This document shows positions 8,452 to 16,892 of a DNA stretch of 52,655 nt, one piece after another. The stretch is from Candidatus Alistipes intestinigallinarum. GTDB lineage: Bacteria; Bacteroidota; Bacteroidia; Bacteroidales; Rikenellaceae. The position numbers and the translations under genes are program-made. The notes under the pieces were generated by a model, which worked only from the letters and a program-made list of their open reading frames with translations, did not search any database and was not told the origin of the DNA. How positions within the stretch are numbered: the first letter of the stretch is position 1; each line of letters opens with the position of its first letter. The stretch covers positions 1-52,655 of the forward strand of contig DXDA01000042.1 of the NCBI GenBank assembly GCA_019115745.1. Direction: 5' to 3'.

Positions 8452-9213
8452 ATGGCAACGCAAAAGAAAACCGCCGACGTTGATTATTCGATGCAGGAGA
8501 AGATTCTGGCCCTCTACGAGTTGCAGAAGATCGACAGCAAGATCGACGAAATCAACAAGGTAAAGGGTGAACTGCCTCTTGAGGTGCAGGACCTCGAAGA
8601 CGAAATGGCCGGCATGACCACGCGCATCGAGCATGTCAATGCCGAGATCGAAGAGCTCAACGCGCTGACCAAGCAGCGTAAACGCGAGGTCGATCAGGCG
8701 AAAATCATGATCGGAAACTACAAGGAGCAGCAGAACAACGTGCGGAACAACCGCGAGTTCGATGCCATCACCAAGGAGATCGAATATCAGGAACTGGAGA
8801 TCGAACTGGCCGAAAAACGCCTCAAGGAGTATGCCGCCGGCATCAAGGGCAAGAAACTCCAGCTCGAAGAGGCCGAAAACCTCTCGAAAGAGCGTGCGGC
8901 GGACCTCGCGGCCAAGAAGGCCGAACTCGACGGTATCGAGGCCGAAACCGCTCCGCTGGTTGCCGAGTACGAGGCTCAGCGTGAACGCGTCCTGGACAAG
9001 ATCGACGAGCGCCTGCTGGCCGCTTACGACCGGATCCGTCGCAATGTCCGCAACGGTCTGGCTGTCGTGACCGTCAAGCGTGATGCCTGCGGCGGCTGCT
9101 TCAACCGCATTCCGCCCCAGCGTCAGGTCGATATTCGCCAGGGCAAGAAGATCATTGTCTGCGAGTATTGCGGCCGCATTCTGGTGGCCGATCCCGAAGC
9201 CGCCCAGGAGTAA
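8452..9213 (+). CDS. Coiled-coil zinc-ribbon protein (COG1579/DUF164)
   Basis: A 253-residue protein, mostly a long antiparallel coiled coil (about residues 12-190, rich in Glu, Lys, Leu and Ala). It ends in a C4 zinc ribbon: CGGCFNRIPPQ and CEYCGRIL supply two CxxC pairs about 24 residues apart near residues 211-242. The family is thought to bind nucleic acid or ribosomes, but no precise role is established. It has its own promoter within the Nif3-like gene and is followed by a strong terminator, so it can be expressed alone or as the end of the operon that starts with the deoxynucleoside kinase. Confidence 0.9.
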   Translation: MATQKKTADVDYSMQEKILALYELQKIDSKIDEINKVKGELPLEVQDLEDEMAGMTTRIEHVNAEIEELNALTKQRKREVDQAKIMIGNYKEQQNNVRNNREFDAITKEIEYQELEIELAEKRLKEYAAGIKGKKLQLEEAENLSKERAADLAAKKAELDGIEAETAPLVAEYEAQRERVLDKIDERLLAAYDRIRRNVRNGLAVVTVKRDACGGCFNRIPPQRQVDIRQGKKIIVCEYCGRILVADPEAAQE

Positions 9214-9295
9214 CCCGGGGCCGTCCGAGGGGGAGCAGAGACCCCGGTTCTCGCTCGAAATGTTCCGGGGCGTGCCCGAAATGAAAAAATAAGTT

Positions 9296-9346
9296 CCGAA
9301 ACGGGATTCCGACCAGTGTCGGGGTCCCGTTTCGGCTTCTTTTTCG
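9296..9346 (+). terminator. Rho-independent terminator after zinc-ribbon gene
   Basis: A 17-bp stem (9296-9312 with 9319-9335, two G:T pairs, CCGAAACGGG outer arm) with a short loop, followed by CTTCTTTTTCGTTTTT. Confidence 0.88.
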
Positions 9347-9423
9347 TTTTTAAAGATTTTTGTAAAGTCGAGAATGTGAATTTATTAACACCGAAAAGAT
9401 TTCCGTCTTTTGCAAATAATCCT

Positions 9424-9431
9424 TAAATTTG
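9424..9431 (+). promoter_or_regulatory. -7 element for the nadE-rnf gene set
   Basis: TAAATTTG is an exact -7 match, 33 nt before the nadE start. TTTTG at 9408-9412 is only 12 nt upstream of it, closer than usual, so the upstream element is unclear. Confidence 0.55.
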
Positions 9432-9464
9432 CCGCGATGGATTTTTCCGACTTAAATTACTGCC

Positions 9465-11045
9465 ATGAAAATAGCCATAGCCCAGCTAAATTACACGATC
9501 GGTGATATCGACGGCAATACCTCGAAAATCATCGACTCCATCAACAAGGCAAAGGCCCGGCACGCCGACCTGGTGATTTTCGCCGAACAGGCTGTCAGCG
9601 GAACCCCGGCTTTCGACCTCTTCCGCAAAACAACCTTCCTCGAACTCTGTGAAGACGCCCTCGTGGAAATAGCATCCTGCTGCGACGGAATCGCCGCCAT
9701 CGTCGGACTCCCGATTCTTACCGCTCAGGGGACGATCAGTGCCGCAGCGCTCATCCAGGACCGCAAGGTCCTCCGCTATGTCGGCAAAAAATACATTACG
9801 GCCCGCCGCGAAATGGGTTTCCTCGCCCCCTCCAAAGGCTATGAATACGCCACGATCAAGGGGCACAAGTGCGCCATCATCGTCGGCGACGACCTCAGCC
9901 GCGAACACGATTTCGACCACTCCGTCGAAACCATCATCTCGATCAATGCCCGCCGCTACGGGAAGGGTACCATGATCTACCGCTACGAAATGATGCGCAA
10001 CCTCGCCTTCGTCGAGGGCAAAAACCTCGTCATAGTCAATCAGGTCGGCGGATCCACCGAGATCGTCTACGACGGTACCTCCGGAGCCCTGAACAAACGC
10101 GGTGAACCCGTTCTGATGATGAAAAACTTCGAGGAGGATTTCCAGATCTTCGATACCGAAGCCGAGGCTGCCCCCATCACGATCCCCTCGACCTACAACG
10201 ACCGTACAAGACTCGTCTACGAGGCTGCCCGCTGCGGTTTGCGCGACTTCTTCCGCAAGAACAACTACGGAAAAGCCGCTGTCGGCCTCTCCGGCGGTAT
10301 CGACTCCGCCGTCGTCGCCTGCATCGCCGCCGATGCCCTCGGTCCCGAGAATGTCCGTGCGCTGCTCATGCCGTCGCCCTTCTCCTCCGACGAGTCCGTC
10401 GAGGATGCCAAGGCCCTGGCCCGCAACCTCGGAATCGAATACAACGTCATCCCCATCTCGGAGATCTACACCAGCGTGGTCAACACCCTGAAACCCGTCA
10501 TCGGTGGCACGGAGTTCGATGCCACGGAGGAGAACATCCAGTCCCGAATCCGTATGGTCCTGCTCATGGCTTTGCAGAACAAGACCGGCCATGTGCTGCT
10601 CAACTCCTCGAACAAGAGCGAAAACGCGCTGGGCTTCTGTACCCTCTACGGCGATACGGCCGGGGCATTCAGCCCTACGGGCGACCTCTACAAAAGTGAA
10701 ATCTACGACGTTGCACGCTACATCAACCGCACGCGCGGCAATGTCATTCCCGAAAGCATCCTGACCAAAGAACCCTCGTCGGAACTCCGGCCCGGACAGA
10801 AGGACAGCGATATCCTTCCCCCCTATGAGGTGGTCGATGCCATCCTCTTCCGCATGATCGAGGAGGGGCAGCACCGCGAGGAGATCATCAATGCCGGATT
10901 CGATTCCGAAGTCGTCGAGAAGATCCACTCCATGATCATGCGCAACGAGAAGAAGCGTTTCCAGTTCCCGCCCGTCCTGCGCCTGTCGTCCTGCTCGTTC
11001 GGACACGAACGGCTCATGCCCCTGACGAACAAATACGGAGACTGA
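9465..11045 (+). CDS. nadE: NAD+ synthetase with degenerate N-terminal amidase domain
   Basis: NadE makes NAD+ from nicotinate adenine dinucleotide, ATP and a nitrogen donor. Residues 1-250 are a nitrilase-fold glutaminase domain and about 255-526 the synthetase, with PP-loop SGGIDS near 276-281 and NKSENALGFCTLYGDTAGAF further on. In the amidase domain Glu41 (FAEQAVSG) and Lys108/109 (YVGKKYI) align with the catalytic Glu and Lys, but the catalytic Cys of the usual ICED motif is Gly141 (IIVGDDLS, codon GGC at 9885-9887). As written, the protein should not hydrolyse glutamine and may use free ammonia or a partner amidase. It starts a run of genes, and the RseC-like gene begins 3 nt after its stop. 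Confidence 0.93.
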   Translation: MKIAIAQLNYTIGDIDGNTSKIIDSINKAKARHADLVIFAEQAVSGTPAFDLFRKTTFLELCEDALVEIASCCDGIAAIVGLPILTAQGTISAAALIQDRKVLRYVGKKYITARREMGFLAPSKGYEYATIKGHKCAIIVGDDLSREHDFDHSVETIISINARRYGKGTMIYRYEMMRNLAFVEGKNLVIVNQVGGSTEIVYDGTSGALNKRGEPVLMMKNFEEDFQIFDTEAEAAPITIPSTYNDRTRLVYEAARCGLRDFFRKNNYGKAAVGLSGGIDSAVVACIAADALGPENVRALLMPSPFSSDESVEDAKALARNLGIEYNVIPISEIYTSVVNTLKPVIGGTEFDATEENIQSRIRMVLLMALQNKTGHVLLNSSNKSENALGFCTLYGDTAGAFSPTGDLYKSEIYDVARYINRTRGNVIPESILTKEPSSELRPGQKDSDILPPYEVVDAILFRMIEEGQHREEIINAGFDSEVVEKIHSMIMRNEKKRFQFPPVLRLSSCSFGHERLMPLTNKYGD

Positions 11046-11048
11046 GGA

Positions 11049-11471
11049 GTGGAACCGGAACTGATCGAACACGAAGGGGTCGTGGTGAGCGCCGAAAAGG
11101 GCGTCGTGCAGGTGAAGATCACCTCCCGGAGCGCCTGCGGCGCCTGCAAGGCCCGTCAGGCCTGCGGAATGGCCGAGGCCCAGGAGAAGATCGTCGTCGT
11201 ACCCACGCCCCGGGCCGCAGACTTCCTTCCCGGGGAGGTTGTATCGGTCGGTGTGCGCAAAAAGGCCGGGCGGATTGCCGTCCTCTTGGCCTATGGCGGG
11301 GCGCTCGTCGTCCTGCTTGCGGCCCTGGTTCTCGCCGTGGTGCTCCTCGGGGCCAGTGACGGGGTCGGGGTGCTGGTCGCTTTGGGCAGCGTGGTAATCT
11401 ATTACCTCCTCCTCTGGATCTGCCGCCGCAAAATCGAACACACAATTCAATTTACAATAACTAAAATCTGA
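11049..11471 (+). CDS. RseC/SoxR-reducing-system-like membrane protein
   Basis: A 140-residue RseC/MucC-family protein. The N-terminal half has the conserved cysteine cluster CGACKARQACGMA (near residues 30-42), and two hydrophobic segments lie at about 75-97 and 102-122. The family is associated with electron-transfer complexes such as Rnf, and the Cys cluster probably carries a redox or Fe-S function. It starts with GTG three nt after nadE and its stop overlaps the rnfB ATG (TGATG), which ties it to the Rnf operon. In Bacteroidota an RseC-like gene directly upstream of rnfB is the normal arrangement. Confidence 0.9.
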   Translation: MEPELIEHEGVVVSAEKGVVQVKITSRSACGACKARQACGMAEAQEKIVVVPTPRAADFLPGEVVSVGVRKKAGRIAVLLAYGGALVVLLAALVLAVVLLGASDGVGVLVALGSVVIYYLLLWICRRKIEHTIQFTITKI

Positions 11472-12487
11472 TGGAAGTATTACTTTACACGATCCTGACA
11501 CTGTGCGTGTTGGGTGTGCTCGCTGCCGTGATCCTCTACTTCGTGGCCCAGAAGTTCCGCGTCGAGGAGGACCCCCGGATCGACGAGGTGGAGAAAATGC
11601 TGCCCGGAGCAAACTGCGGTGGCTGCGGTTTCGCCGGTTGTCGCGGTATGGCCGATGCCCTGGTCAAGCGTGACGACATCTCCGAACTCTTCTGCCCCGT
11701 GGGCGGCGGCGACTGCATGAAGGCCATTGCTGCCTATCTCGGGAAAGCCGCGGCTGAAAAACAGCCCGAAGTCGCAACCGTCCGTTGCGGCGGAACCTGT
11801 GAAAAACGCCCCCGGACCAATGAGTACAACGGCGCAAAGTCGTGTGCCGTGGCCGCTTCGCTCTATGTCGGCGAGACCGGTTGTGCGTTCGGATGCCTCG
11901 GACTGGGCGACTGTGTCGCCGCCTGCGCTTTCGACGCCATTCACATGAATCCCGAAACGGGTCTCCCCGAGGTCGATCCCGACAAGTGTACGGCCTGCGG
12001 CGCCTGTGTCAAGGCCTGCCCCAAGATGGTCATCGAGCTGCGCAAGAAGTGGCCCAAGAACCGTGCGGTCTATGTGTCGTGTGTCTCGAAGGACAAGGGT
12101 GCCGTGGTCATGAAGGCCTGCAAGGCCGGATGTATCGGCTGCGGAAAGTGCGAGAAGGTCTGCGCGTTCGGTGCCATCACCGTGGAGAACAACCTCGCCT
12201 ACATCGATCCCCAGAAGTGCAAGCTCTGCCGCAAGTGCGTGAACGAGTGCCCGACGGGTGCCATCAAGCTCGTCGGTATGGATCCGCTGCCCAAGGAGCC
12301 CAAGGCTCCTGCCGCCCCGAAGGCCGCTCCGGCTGCTGAAAAGGCTGCTCCGAAGGCTGCCCCTGCTGCTGAAAAGACCGCCCCGAAGGTTGCGCCCGCT
12401 TCCGAGAAAGCCGCCGAAAAGGCCGCTGCCAAGGAGTCCCCGAAAGCCGCTCCCGCTGCAACGAAAGAGCCCAATCATGAATCGTAA
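11471..12487 (+). CDS. rnfB: Rnf complex subunit B (iron-sulfur protein)
   Basis: RnfB brings electrons from reduced ferredoxin into the membrane-bound Rnf complex, which reduces NAD+ and pumps Na+ or H+. A single membrane helix (residues 5-27) is followed by the Fe-S motif GANCGGCGFAGC near 48-59 with CPVGGGDC downstream, then ferredoxin-type motifs CTACGACVKACP, CIGCGKCEKVCAFGA and CKLCRKCVNECPTGA. After about residue 278 comes a 60-residue Ala/Pro/Lys tail with repeated APAAEK-APK units, probably flexible and not needed for cluster binding. Length 338 is due to this tail. Translationally coupled to the RseC-like gene. Confidence 0.97.
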   Translation: MEVLLYTILTLCVLGVLAAVILYFVAQKFRVEEDPRIDEVEKMLPGANCGGCGFAGCRGMADALVKRDDISELFCPVGGGDCMKAIAAYLGKAAAEKQPEVATVRCGGTCEKRPRTNEYNGAKSCAVAASLYVGETGCAFGCLGLGDCVAACAFDAIHMNPETGLPEVDPDKCTACGACVKACPKMVIELRKKWPKNRAVYVSCVSKDKGAVVMKACKAGCIGCGKCEKVCAFGAITVENNLAYIDPQKCKLCRKCVNECPTGAIKLVGMDPLPKEPKAPAAPKAAPAAEKAAPKAAPAAEKTAPKVAPASEKAAEKAAAKESPKAAPAATKEPNHES

Positions 12488-12504
12488 AAAACGTTAGCAG
12501 AGAT

Positions 12505-13854
12505 ATGAAGACATTTCCAATGGGCGGAGTCCATCCGTCGGAAAACAAACTGAGCAGCGCCAAACCCATCGAGGTGCTCCCGTTGCCCGAGGTGGTCAAC
12601 ATCCCCCTCGCCCAGCACATCGGGGCCCCGGCCGTGGCCAAGGTTGCCAAGGGCGACAAGGTCCTTACCGGTCAGCTCATCGCCGAGGCCGGCAGCTTCA
12701 TGTCGGCGAACATCCACGCCCCGATCTCGGGTACCGTGACGGCCGTCGACATGGTCGCCAACGGCCAGGGGCTGCGGCAGATGATGATCACCATCAAGCG
12801 CGAAGGCGACGAGTGGGTCGAGGGTATCGACCGCTCGGACAAACTCGTCAAGGAGTGCAGCCTTTCGGCGCAGGAGATCATCGCCAAAATCAAGGAGGCC
12901 GGGATCGTCGGTATGGGCGGTGCCACCTTCCCCACGCATGTCAAACTCTCGATTCCCGCCGGAAAAAAGGCCGAATGCGTCATCATCAACGGCGTGGAGT
13001 GCGAGCCCTACCTCACCTCCGACCACCGTACGATGCTCGAACACGGCGAGGAGCTCGTCGTCGGAGTCACGATTCTGATGAAGGCCGTCGGTGTCGAGAA
13101 GGCTTACATCGGAATCGAAAACAACAAGCCCGATGCCATCGCCCATCTCTCGAAGATCGCCGCGCAATACAAAGGTATCGAGGTCGTGCCCCTGAAGGTC
13201 CGCTATCCGCAGGGCGGTGAGAAGCAGTTGATCGCTGCCGTGACGGGACGTCAGGTTCCGCCCCCGCCCGCTCTGCCGATCGACGTGGGCGCCGTGGTCT
13301 GCAACGCCTCGACCACCTTCGCCGTCTACCAGGCCGTACAGAAGGGGATGCCGCTCATCCAGCGTGTCGTCACCATCACCGGCAAGAACCTCAAGGAGCC
13401 CAAGAACCTCCTTACTCGCATGGGTACCCCCGTCTCGGCCCTGATCGCCGCCGCCGGAGGTCTGCCCGAAAATGCCGGCAAGGTCATCAACGGTGGCCCG
13501 ATGATGGGTCGCGCGATGGTCAACCTCGACTCGCCCGTTACGAAGGGCTGCTCGGGAATCACCGTCATGTCGGAGAAGGATGCCCGCCGCCACGAGGCTT
13601 CGCAGTGCATCAAGTGCGCCAAGTGCGTCGCCGCCTGCCCCATGGGACTGGAGCCCTACTTCCTCTCGAAGATGACCCAGAAGAAGAACTGGGACGAACT
13701 CGAAGCCCGCATGATCACCTCCTGCATCGAGTGCGGCTGCTGCCAGTCCACCTGCCCGGCCTACCTGCCCCTGCTGGACTGGGTGCGCCTCGGAAAACAG
13801 ACCGTCATGGGCCGCATCCGAGCCCGTGCCGCTGCGGCCGCTCCCAAAAAATAA
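12505..13854 (+). CDS. rnfC: Rnf complex subunit C
   Basis: RnfC is the peripheral NADH/FMN-binding subunit that carries the NAD+ reaction of Rnf. The 449-residue sequence has an N-terminal barrel-sandwich domain (HAPISGTVTAVD near 72), the GMGGATFPTHVK glycine-rich nucleotide loop near 136, the SLBB region (VRYPQGGEKQL onward), and near the C terminus two [4Fe-4S] motifs, CIKCAKCVAACP near 369 and CIECGCCQSTCP near 408. Seventeen nt separate it from rnfB. It lacks the long repetitive C-terminal extension of E. coli RsxC. Confidence 0.97.
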   Translation: MKTFPMGGVHPSENKLSSAKPIEVLPLPEVVNIPLAQHIGAPAVAKVAKGDKVLTGQLIAEAGSFMSANIHAPISGTVTAVDMVANGQGLRQMMITIKREGDEWVEGIDRSDKLVKECSLSAQEIIAKIKEAGIVGMGGATFPTHVKLSIPAGKKAECVIINGVECEPYLTSDHRTMLEHGEELVVGVTILMKAVGVEKAYIGIENNKPDAIAHLSKIAAQYKGIEVVPLKVRYPQGGEKQLIAAVTGRQVPPPPALPIDVGAVVCNASTTFAVYQAVQKGMPLIQRVVTITGKNLKEPKNLLTRMGTPVSALIAAAGGLPENAGKVINGGPMMGRAMVNLDSPVTKGCSGITVMSEKDARRHEASQCIKCAKCVAACPMGLEPYFLSKMTQKKNWDELEARMITSCIECGCCQSTCPAYLPLLDWVRLGKQTVMGRIRARAAAAAPKK

Positions 13855-13901
13855 GCCCCGCTCGATAAACCCCGAAAAGTTAAAATTTTACGATAACACT
13901 T

Positions 13902-14870
13902 ATGGCAAACAAACTTATTGTCGCTCCCGCACCGCACGTCCAGACCGCGCAGTCGACGGCCTGCATCATGCGTGACGTGGTGATCGCCCTGTTGCCTGCG
14001 CTGGTCGTCTCGACCATCGTCTTCGGGCTCGACGTGCTCCGCGTGACGGCCATCTCGGTCGCTGCCTGCGTGGTGTTCGAGTTCCTGATCCAGAAATTCT
14101 TCGTCCAAGGCCCCCTCACCATCTCCAACTGGTCGGCCGTCGTTACCGGCGTCCTGCTGGCCTTCAACCTTCCGGCTTCGATTCCCTGGTGGATCGTCGT
14201 CATCGGGGCGTTCGTCGCCATCGCCGTCGCCAAGATGACCTTCGGAGGCCTCGGAAAGAACCCCTTCAACCCGGCACTCGTCGGTCGTGTCTTCCTGCTG
14301 ATCGCCTATCCCGTGCAGATGACCACCTGGCCCCTGCCCGTCAACGGCGCCTTCGACGCCCTCTCGGGCGCTACGCCCCTGGCCGCCGTCAAGCACGGTG
14401 CCGCAGGTCTCGATGTCCTCGGCGTTCAGGATCTCCTGCTCGGCAACATGCCCGGTTCGCTGGGTGAGGTCGCTGCACTGGCCCTGCTCGTCGGGTTCGC
14501 CTACCTGTTGTGGCGCCGCGTCATCACGTGGCACATCCCCGTGACGATCCTCGCCACGATCGCCGTATTCGCCTTCATCGTCGCGCTCTGCTCGGACGGT
14601 TCCGCAGCGCTGCTCTGGCAGTTGCCCCTGTTCCATGTCCTTGCTGGTGGTGCCATCCTCGGTTCGGTCTTCATGGCTACCGACTACTCGACCTCGCCGA
14701 TGACTGTCCGGGGCGGCGTGATCTTCGCCATCGGAATCGGCGTCATCACGATGCTCATCCGTCTGTGGGGGGCCTATCCCGAGGGTATGTCGTTCGCCAT
14801 CCTGATGATGAACGCCTGCGTGCCCCTGATCAACAAGTATGTCAAACCCAAGCGCTTCGGCGTGAAATAG
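13902..14870 (+). CDS. rnfD: Rnf complex subunit D
   Basis: RnfD is a polytopic membrane subunit with covalently bound FMN. In 322 residues about nine or ten hydrophobic segments are visible. The covalent flavinylation motif SGAT (DALSGATPLAAV) is near residue 155, and GGLGKNPFNPALVGRVF is the conserved cytoplasmic loop. An apbE gene for the flavin transferase that attaches FMN is not present here. It follows rnfC by 47 nt and precedes rnfG by 12 nt. Confidence 0.97.
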   Translation: MANKLIVAPAPHVQTAQSTACIMRDVVIALLPALVVSTIVFGLDVLRVTAISVAACVVFEFLIQKFFVQGPLTISNWSAVVTGVLLAFNLPASIPWWIVVIGAFVAIAVAKMTFGGLGKNPFNPALVGRVFLLIAYPVQMTTWPLPVNGAFDALSGATPLAAVKHGAAGLDVLGVQDLLLGNMPGSLGEVAALALLVGFAYLLWRRVITWHIPVTILATIAVFAFIVALCSDGSAALLWQLPLFHVLAGGAILGSVFMATDYSTSPMTVRGGVIFAIGIGVITMLIRLWGAYPEGMSFAILMMNACVPLINKYVKPKRFGVK

Positions 14871-14882
14871 GAGGACTTCAGC

Positions 14883-15548
14883 ATGAAAAGTACACTCGTT
14901 AACATGACCGCCGTCCTCTTCGGCATCACGCTCATCGCGTCGGCCGGAGTCGGGGTCGTCAACATGATCACCGAAGAGCCGATCGCCCTGGCCAAAGAGG
15001 CCGCCACGAAGGCCGCGCTTACGCAGGTGCTCCCCGCCTTCGACACGACCGAGGAGAAGGCCCTGACGATCGATGAACTGCCCATTACGGTTTACACCGC
15101 CACGAAGGACGGCAACGTCGCCGGTTATGCCGTGCAGACCATGACCAAACAGGGTTTCAACGGCGTCGTACGGCTGATGGTCGGATTTACACCCGACGGT
15201 GAGGTCGTCAACGTCAACGTCCTCGAACAGTCCGAAACCCCCGGTCTGGGAACCAAGATGGCCGACGAAGGCAATGTCCTGCTGGGCAGCATCCAGGGAC
15301 AGAATCTCGAAAACAAGAAACTCGTCGACGGAAAACTCGCCGTGAAAAAGGATGGCGGAGATGTCGATGCGCTGACCGCCGCAACGATCTCCTCGCGCGC
15401 CTATGTCGATGCGGTGAACCGCGCCTGGATGGCCTACAAGAGCGTAGCCTTCGGCATCGAGGCCACCGATTCCGCTTCGGGCGCCACGAAGCCCGCCGAT
15501 GCACAAACCAGTGAGCCTGAGGCTCAGGAAGGAGGCCAAAATGAATAA
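14883..15548 (+). CDS. rnfG: Rnf complex subunit G
   Basis: RnfG has one N-terminal membrane helix (residues 7-27) and an external domain with covalent FMN. The FMN-attachment region reads DALTAATISSRAY (near 161-173), so Ala replaces the usual Gly of the (S/T)GAT motif; Thr168 is the likely acceptor. The C-terminal 30 residues are a Ser/Ala/Glu-rich tail. The final 8 nt overlap the start of rnfE, whose AGGAGG-like ribosome site lies within the end of rnfG. Confidence 0.96.
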   Translation: MKSTLVNMTAVLFGITLIASAGVGVVNMITEEPIALAKEAATKAALTQVLPAFDTTEEKALTIDELPITVYTATKDGNVAGYAVQTMTKQGFNGVVRLMVGFTPDGEVVNVNVLEQSETPGLGTKMADEGNVLLGSIQGQNLENKKLVDGKLAVKKDGGDVDALTAATISSRAYVDAVNRAWMAYKSVAFGIEATDSASGATKPADAQTSEPEAQEGGQNE

Positions 15549-16125
15549 ATTGAAAATCATTATCAGCGGCATCATCAAGAACAATCCGACGTTCGTCCTG
15601 GTGCTCGGTATGTGCCCCACGCTGGGTACGACCACTTCGGCGGAAAACGGTATGGGCATGGGTCTCGCCACGACGGCCGTGCTCATCATGTCGAACCTCG
15701 TCATCTCGCTTATCAAGAACCTGATCCCCGACAAGGTCCGCATTCCGGCCTTCATCGTCGTGATCGCTTCGTTCGTGACCATCATCCAGATGTTGATGCA
15801 GGCCTTCGTGCCCGCGCTCTACGCCTCGCTCGGCGTCTTCATCCCGCTGATCGTCGTCAACTGCATCATCCTCGGACGTGCCGAGGCCTTCGCCTCGAAG
15901 AACTCGCCCTTCGACTCGATGCTCGACGGTGTGGGAATCGGTCTCGGTTTCACCCTCTCGCTGACGGTCATCGGGGCCGTGCGCGAAATCCTCGGCAGCG
16001 GCGCCATCTTCGGCGTCAGCCTCGGATTCGCTGACTACACGCCGCTGATCTTCGTCCTCGCGCCCGGAGCCTTCCTCGTGCTGGGATACCTGATGGTTCT
16101 GTTTAACAAATTAGCCAAGAAGTAG
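15541..16125 (+). CDS. rnfE: Rnf complex subunit E
   Basis: An integral membrane subunit of 194 residues with about six hydrophobic segments, homologous to RnfA and to NqrD. Conserved features are [18 protein letters not shown] near the start, with the Cys that ligates the membrane Fe-S centre, and [12 protein letters not shown] in the second half. The ATG at 15541 is chosen since it overlaps rnfG by 8 nt, follows GGAGG at 15531 and begins with the conserved [11 protein letters not shown]; an upstream ATG at 15499 would add an unrelated peptide. Two nt separate it from rnfA. Confidence 0.96.
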   Translation: MNKLKIIISGIIKNNPTFVLVLGMCPTLGTTTSAENGMGMGLATTAVLIMSNLVISLIKNLIPDKVRIPAFIVVIASFVTIIQMLMQAFVPALYASLGVFIPLIVVNCIILGRAEAFASKNSPFDSMLDGVGIGLGFTLSLTVIGAVREILGSGAIFGVSLGFADYTPLIFVLAPGAFLVLGYLMVLFNKLAKK

Positions 16126-16127
16126 TC

Positions 16128-16706
16128 ATGGAGATCTCCTATTTCGCAATCATTATCGGCGCCATCTTCGTCAACAACGTCGTCCTGGCCCAGTTCCTCG
16201 GCATCTGCCCCTTCCTCGGCGTCTCCTCGAAGGTCGAAACTTCGATGGGTATGGGTGCTGCCGTTACGTTCGTCATGGCGCTCACGGCTCTCGTCGCTTG
16301 GCCCATTCAGACCTACATCCTCGTCCCGCTCCACATCGAGTACATGCAGACGATCGTCTTCATCCTCGTCATTGCCGCACTCGTGCAGATGGTCGAGATC
16401 ATTCTCAAAAAGGTTTCCCCGTCGCTCTATCAGGCGCTCGGTATTTTCCTCCCTCTGATCACGACCAACTGCGCCGTGCTGGGTGTGGCGATCCTCATGA
16501 TCCAGAAGGAGTTCAACCTGCTGCAGAGTGTAACCTACTCGGTGTCGACGGCCCTCGGATTCGCCCTCGCGCTGATCCTCTTCGCCGGTATCCGCGAACG
16601 CCTCGACTTCGAGGATGTCCCCAAGGCTTTCAAGGGTATTCCCATCGCACTGGTCACGGCCGGTATTCTGGCCATGGCTTTCATGGGATTCTCCGGTCTC
16701 GTATAG
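16128..16706 (+). CDS. rnfA: Rnf complex subunit A
   Basis: Last gene of the rnf set. The 192-residue protein has six hydrophobic segments in inverted topology relative to RnfE, with [20 protein letters not shown] near the start (containing the Fe-S ligand Cys) and [12 protein letters not shown] in the second half. Together RnfA and RnfE form the core that carries electrons across the membrane in step with ion transport. A hairpin follows 41 nt after the stop. Confidence 0.97.
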   Translation: MEISYFAIIIGAIFVNNVVLAQFLGICPFLGVSSKVETSMGMGAAVTFVMALTALVAWPIQTYILVPLHIEYMQTIVFILVIAALVQMVEIILKKVSPSLYQALGIFLPLITTNCAVLGVAILMIQKEFNLLQSVTYSVSTALGFALALILFAGIRERLDFEDVPKAFKGIPIALVTAGILAMAFMGFSGLV

Positions 16707-16747
16707 CTTCCGCCCGGAAGCCCGGAGGATGACTCCGGTTCGCTGCG

Positions 16748-16795
16748 GTTCGGTCCGAATGCCGCTCTGCTCTCGCAGGGCCGTTCGGACCGAAT
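16748..16795 (+). terminator. Stem-loop after rnfA, possible terminator
   Basis: Arms GTTCGGTCCGAAT (16748-16760) and GTTCGGACCGAAT (16783-16795) pair over about 13 bp. Each arm is itself nearly palindromic. There is no clear T-run after it (CTTGTAAAAA), so it may be a transcript-stabilising or Rho-independent-like element of low efficiency. Confidence 0.45.
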
Positions 16796-16842
16796 CTTGT
16801 AAAAAAACAGCCCCGTTTCTTCGTTTCTTGCCGGCAATTTCC

Positions 16843-16850
16843 TATTTTTG
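16843..16850 (+). promoter_or_regulatory. -7 element of hpt promoter
   Basis: TATTTTTG fits TAnnTTTG, 42 nt before the hpt start codon. TTG at 16828-16830 is 12 nt upstream, nearer than the usual 19-20. Confidence 0.55.
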
Positions 16851-16892
16851 CACTATTATAGAATCCCAAACCCTTAAAAAATCTGAAACACC

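Noticed and set aside
9486..11612. Minus-strand open frame of 708 codons opposite nadE
   Set aside because: Antisense to the nadE and RseC-like genes, both of which have complete family domains. The long frame reflects codon bias.
13761..15785. Minus-strand open frame of 674 codons opposite rnfD-rnfG
   Set aside because: Antisense to clear rnf genes; the predicted peptide is His/Asp/Gly-rich low complexity.
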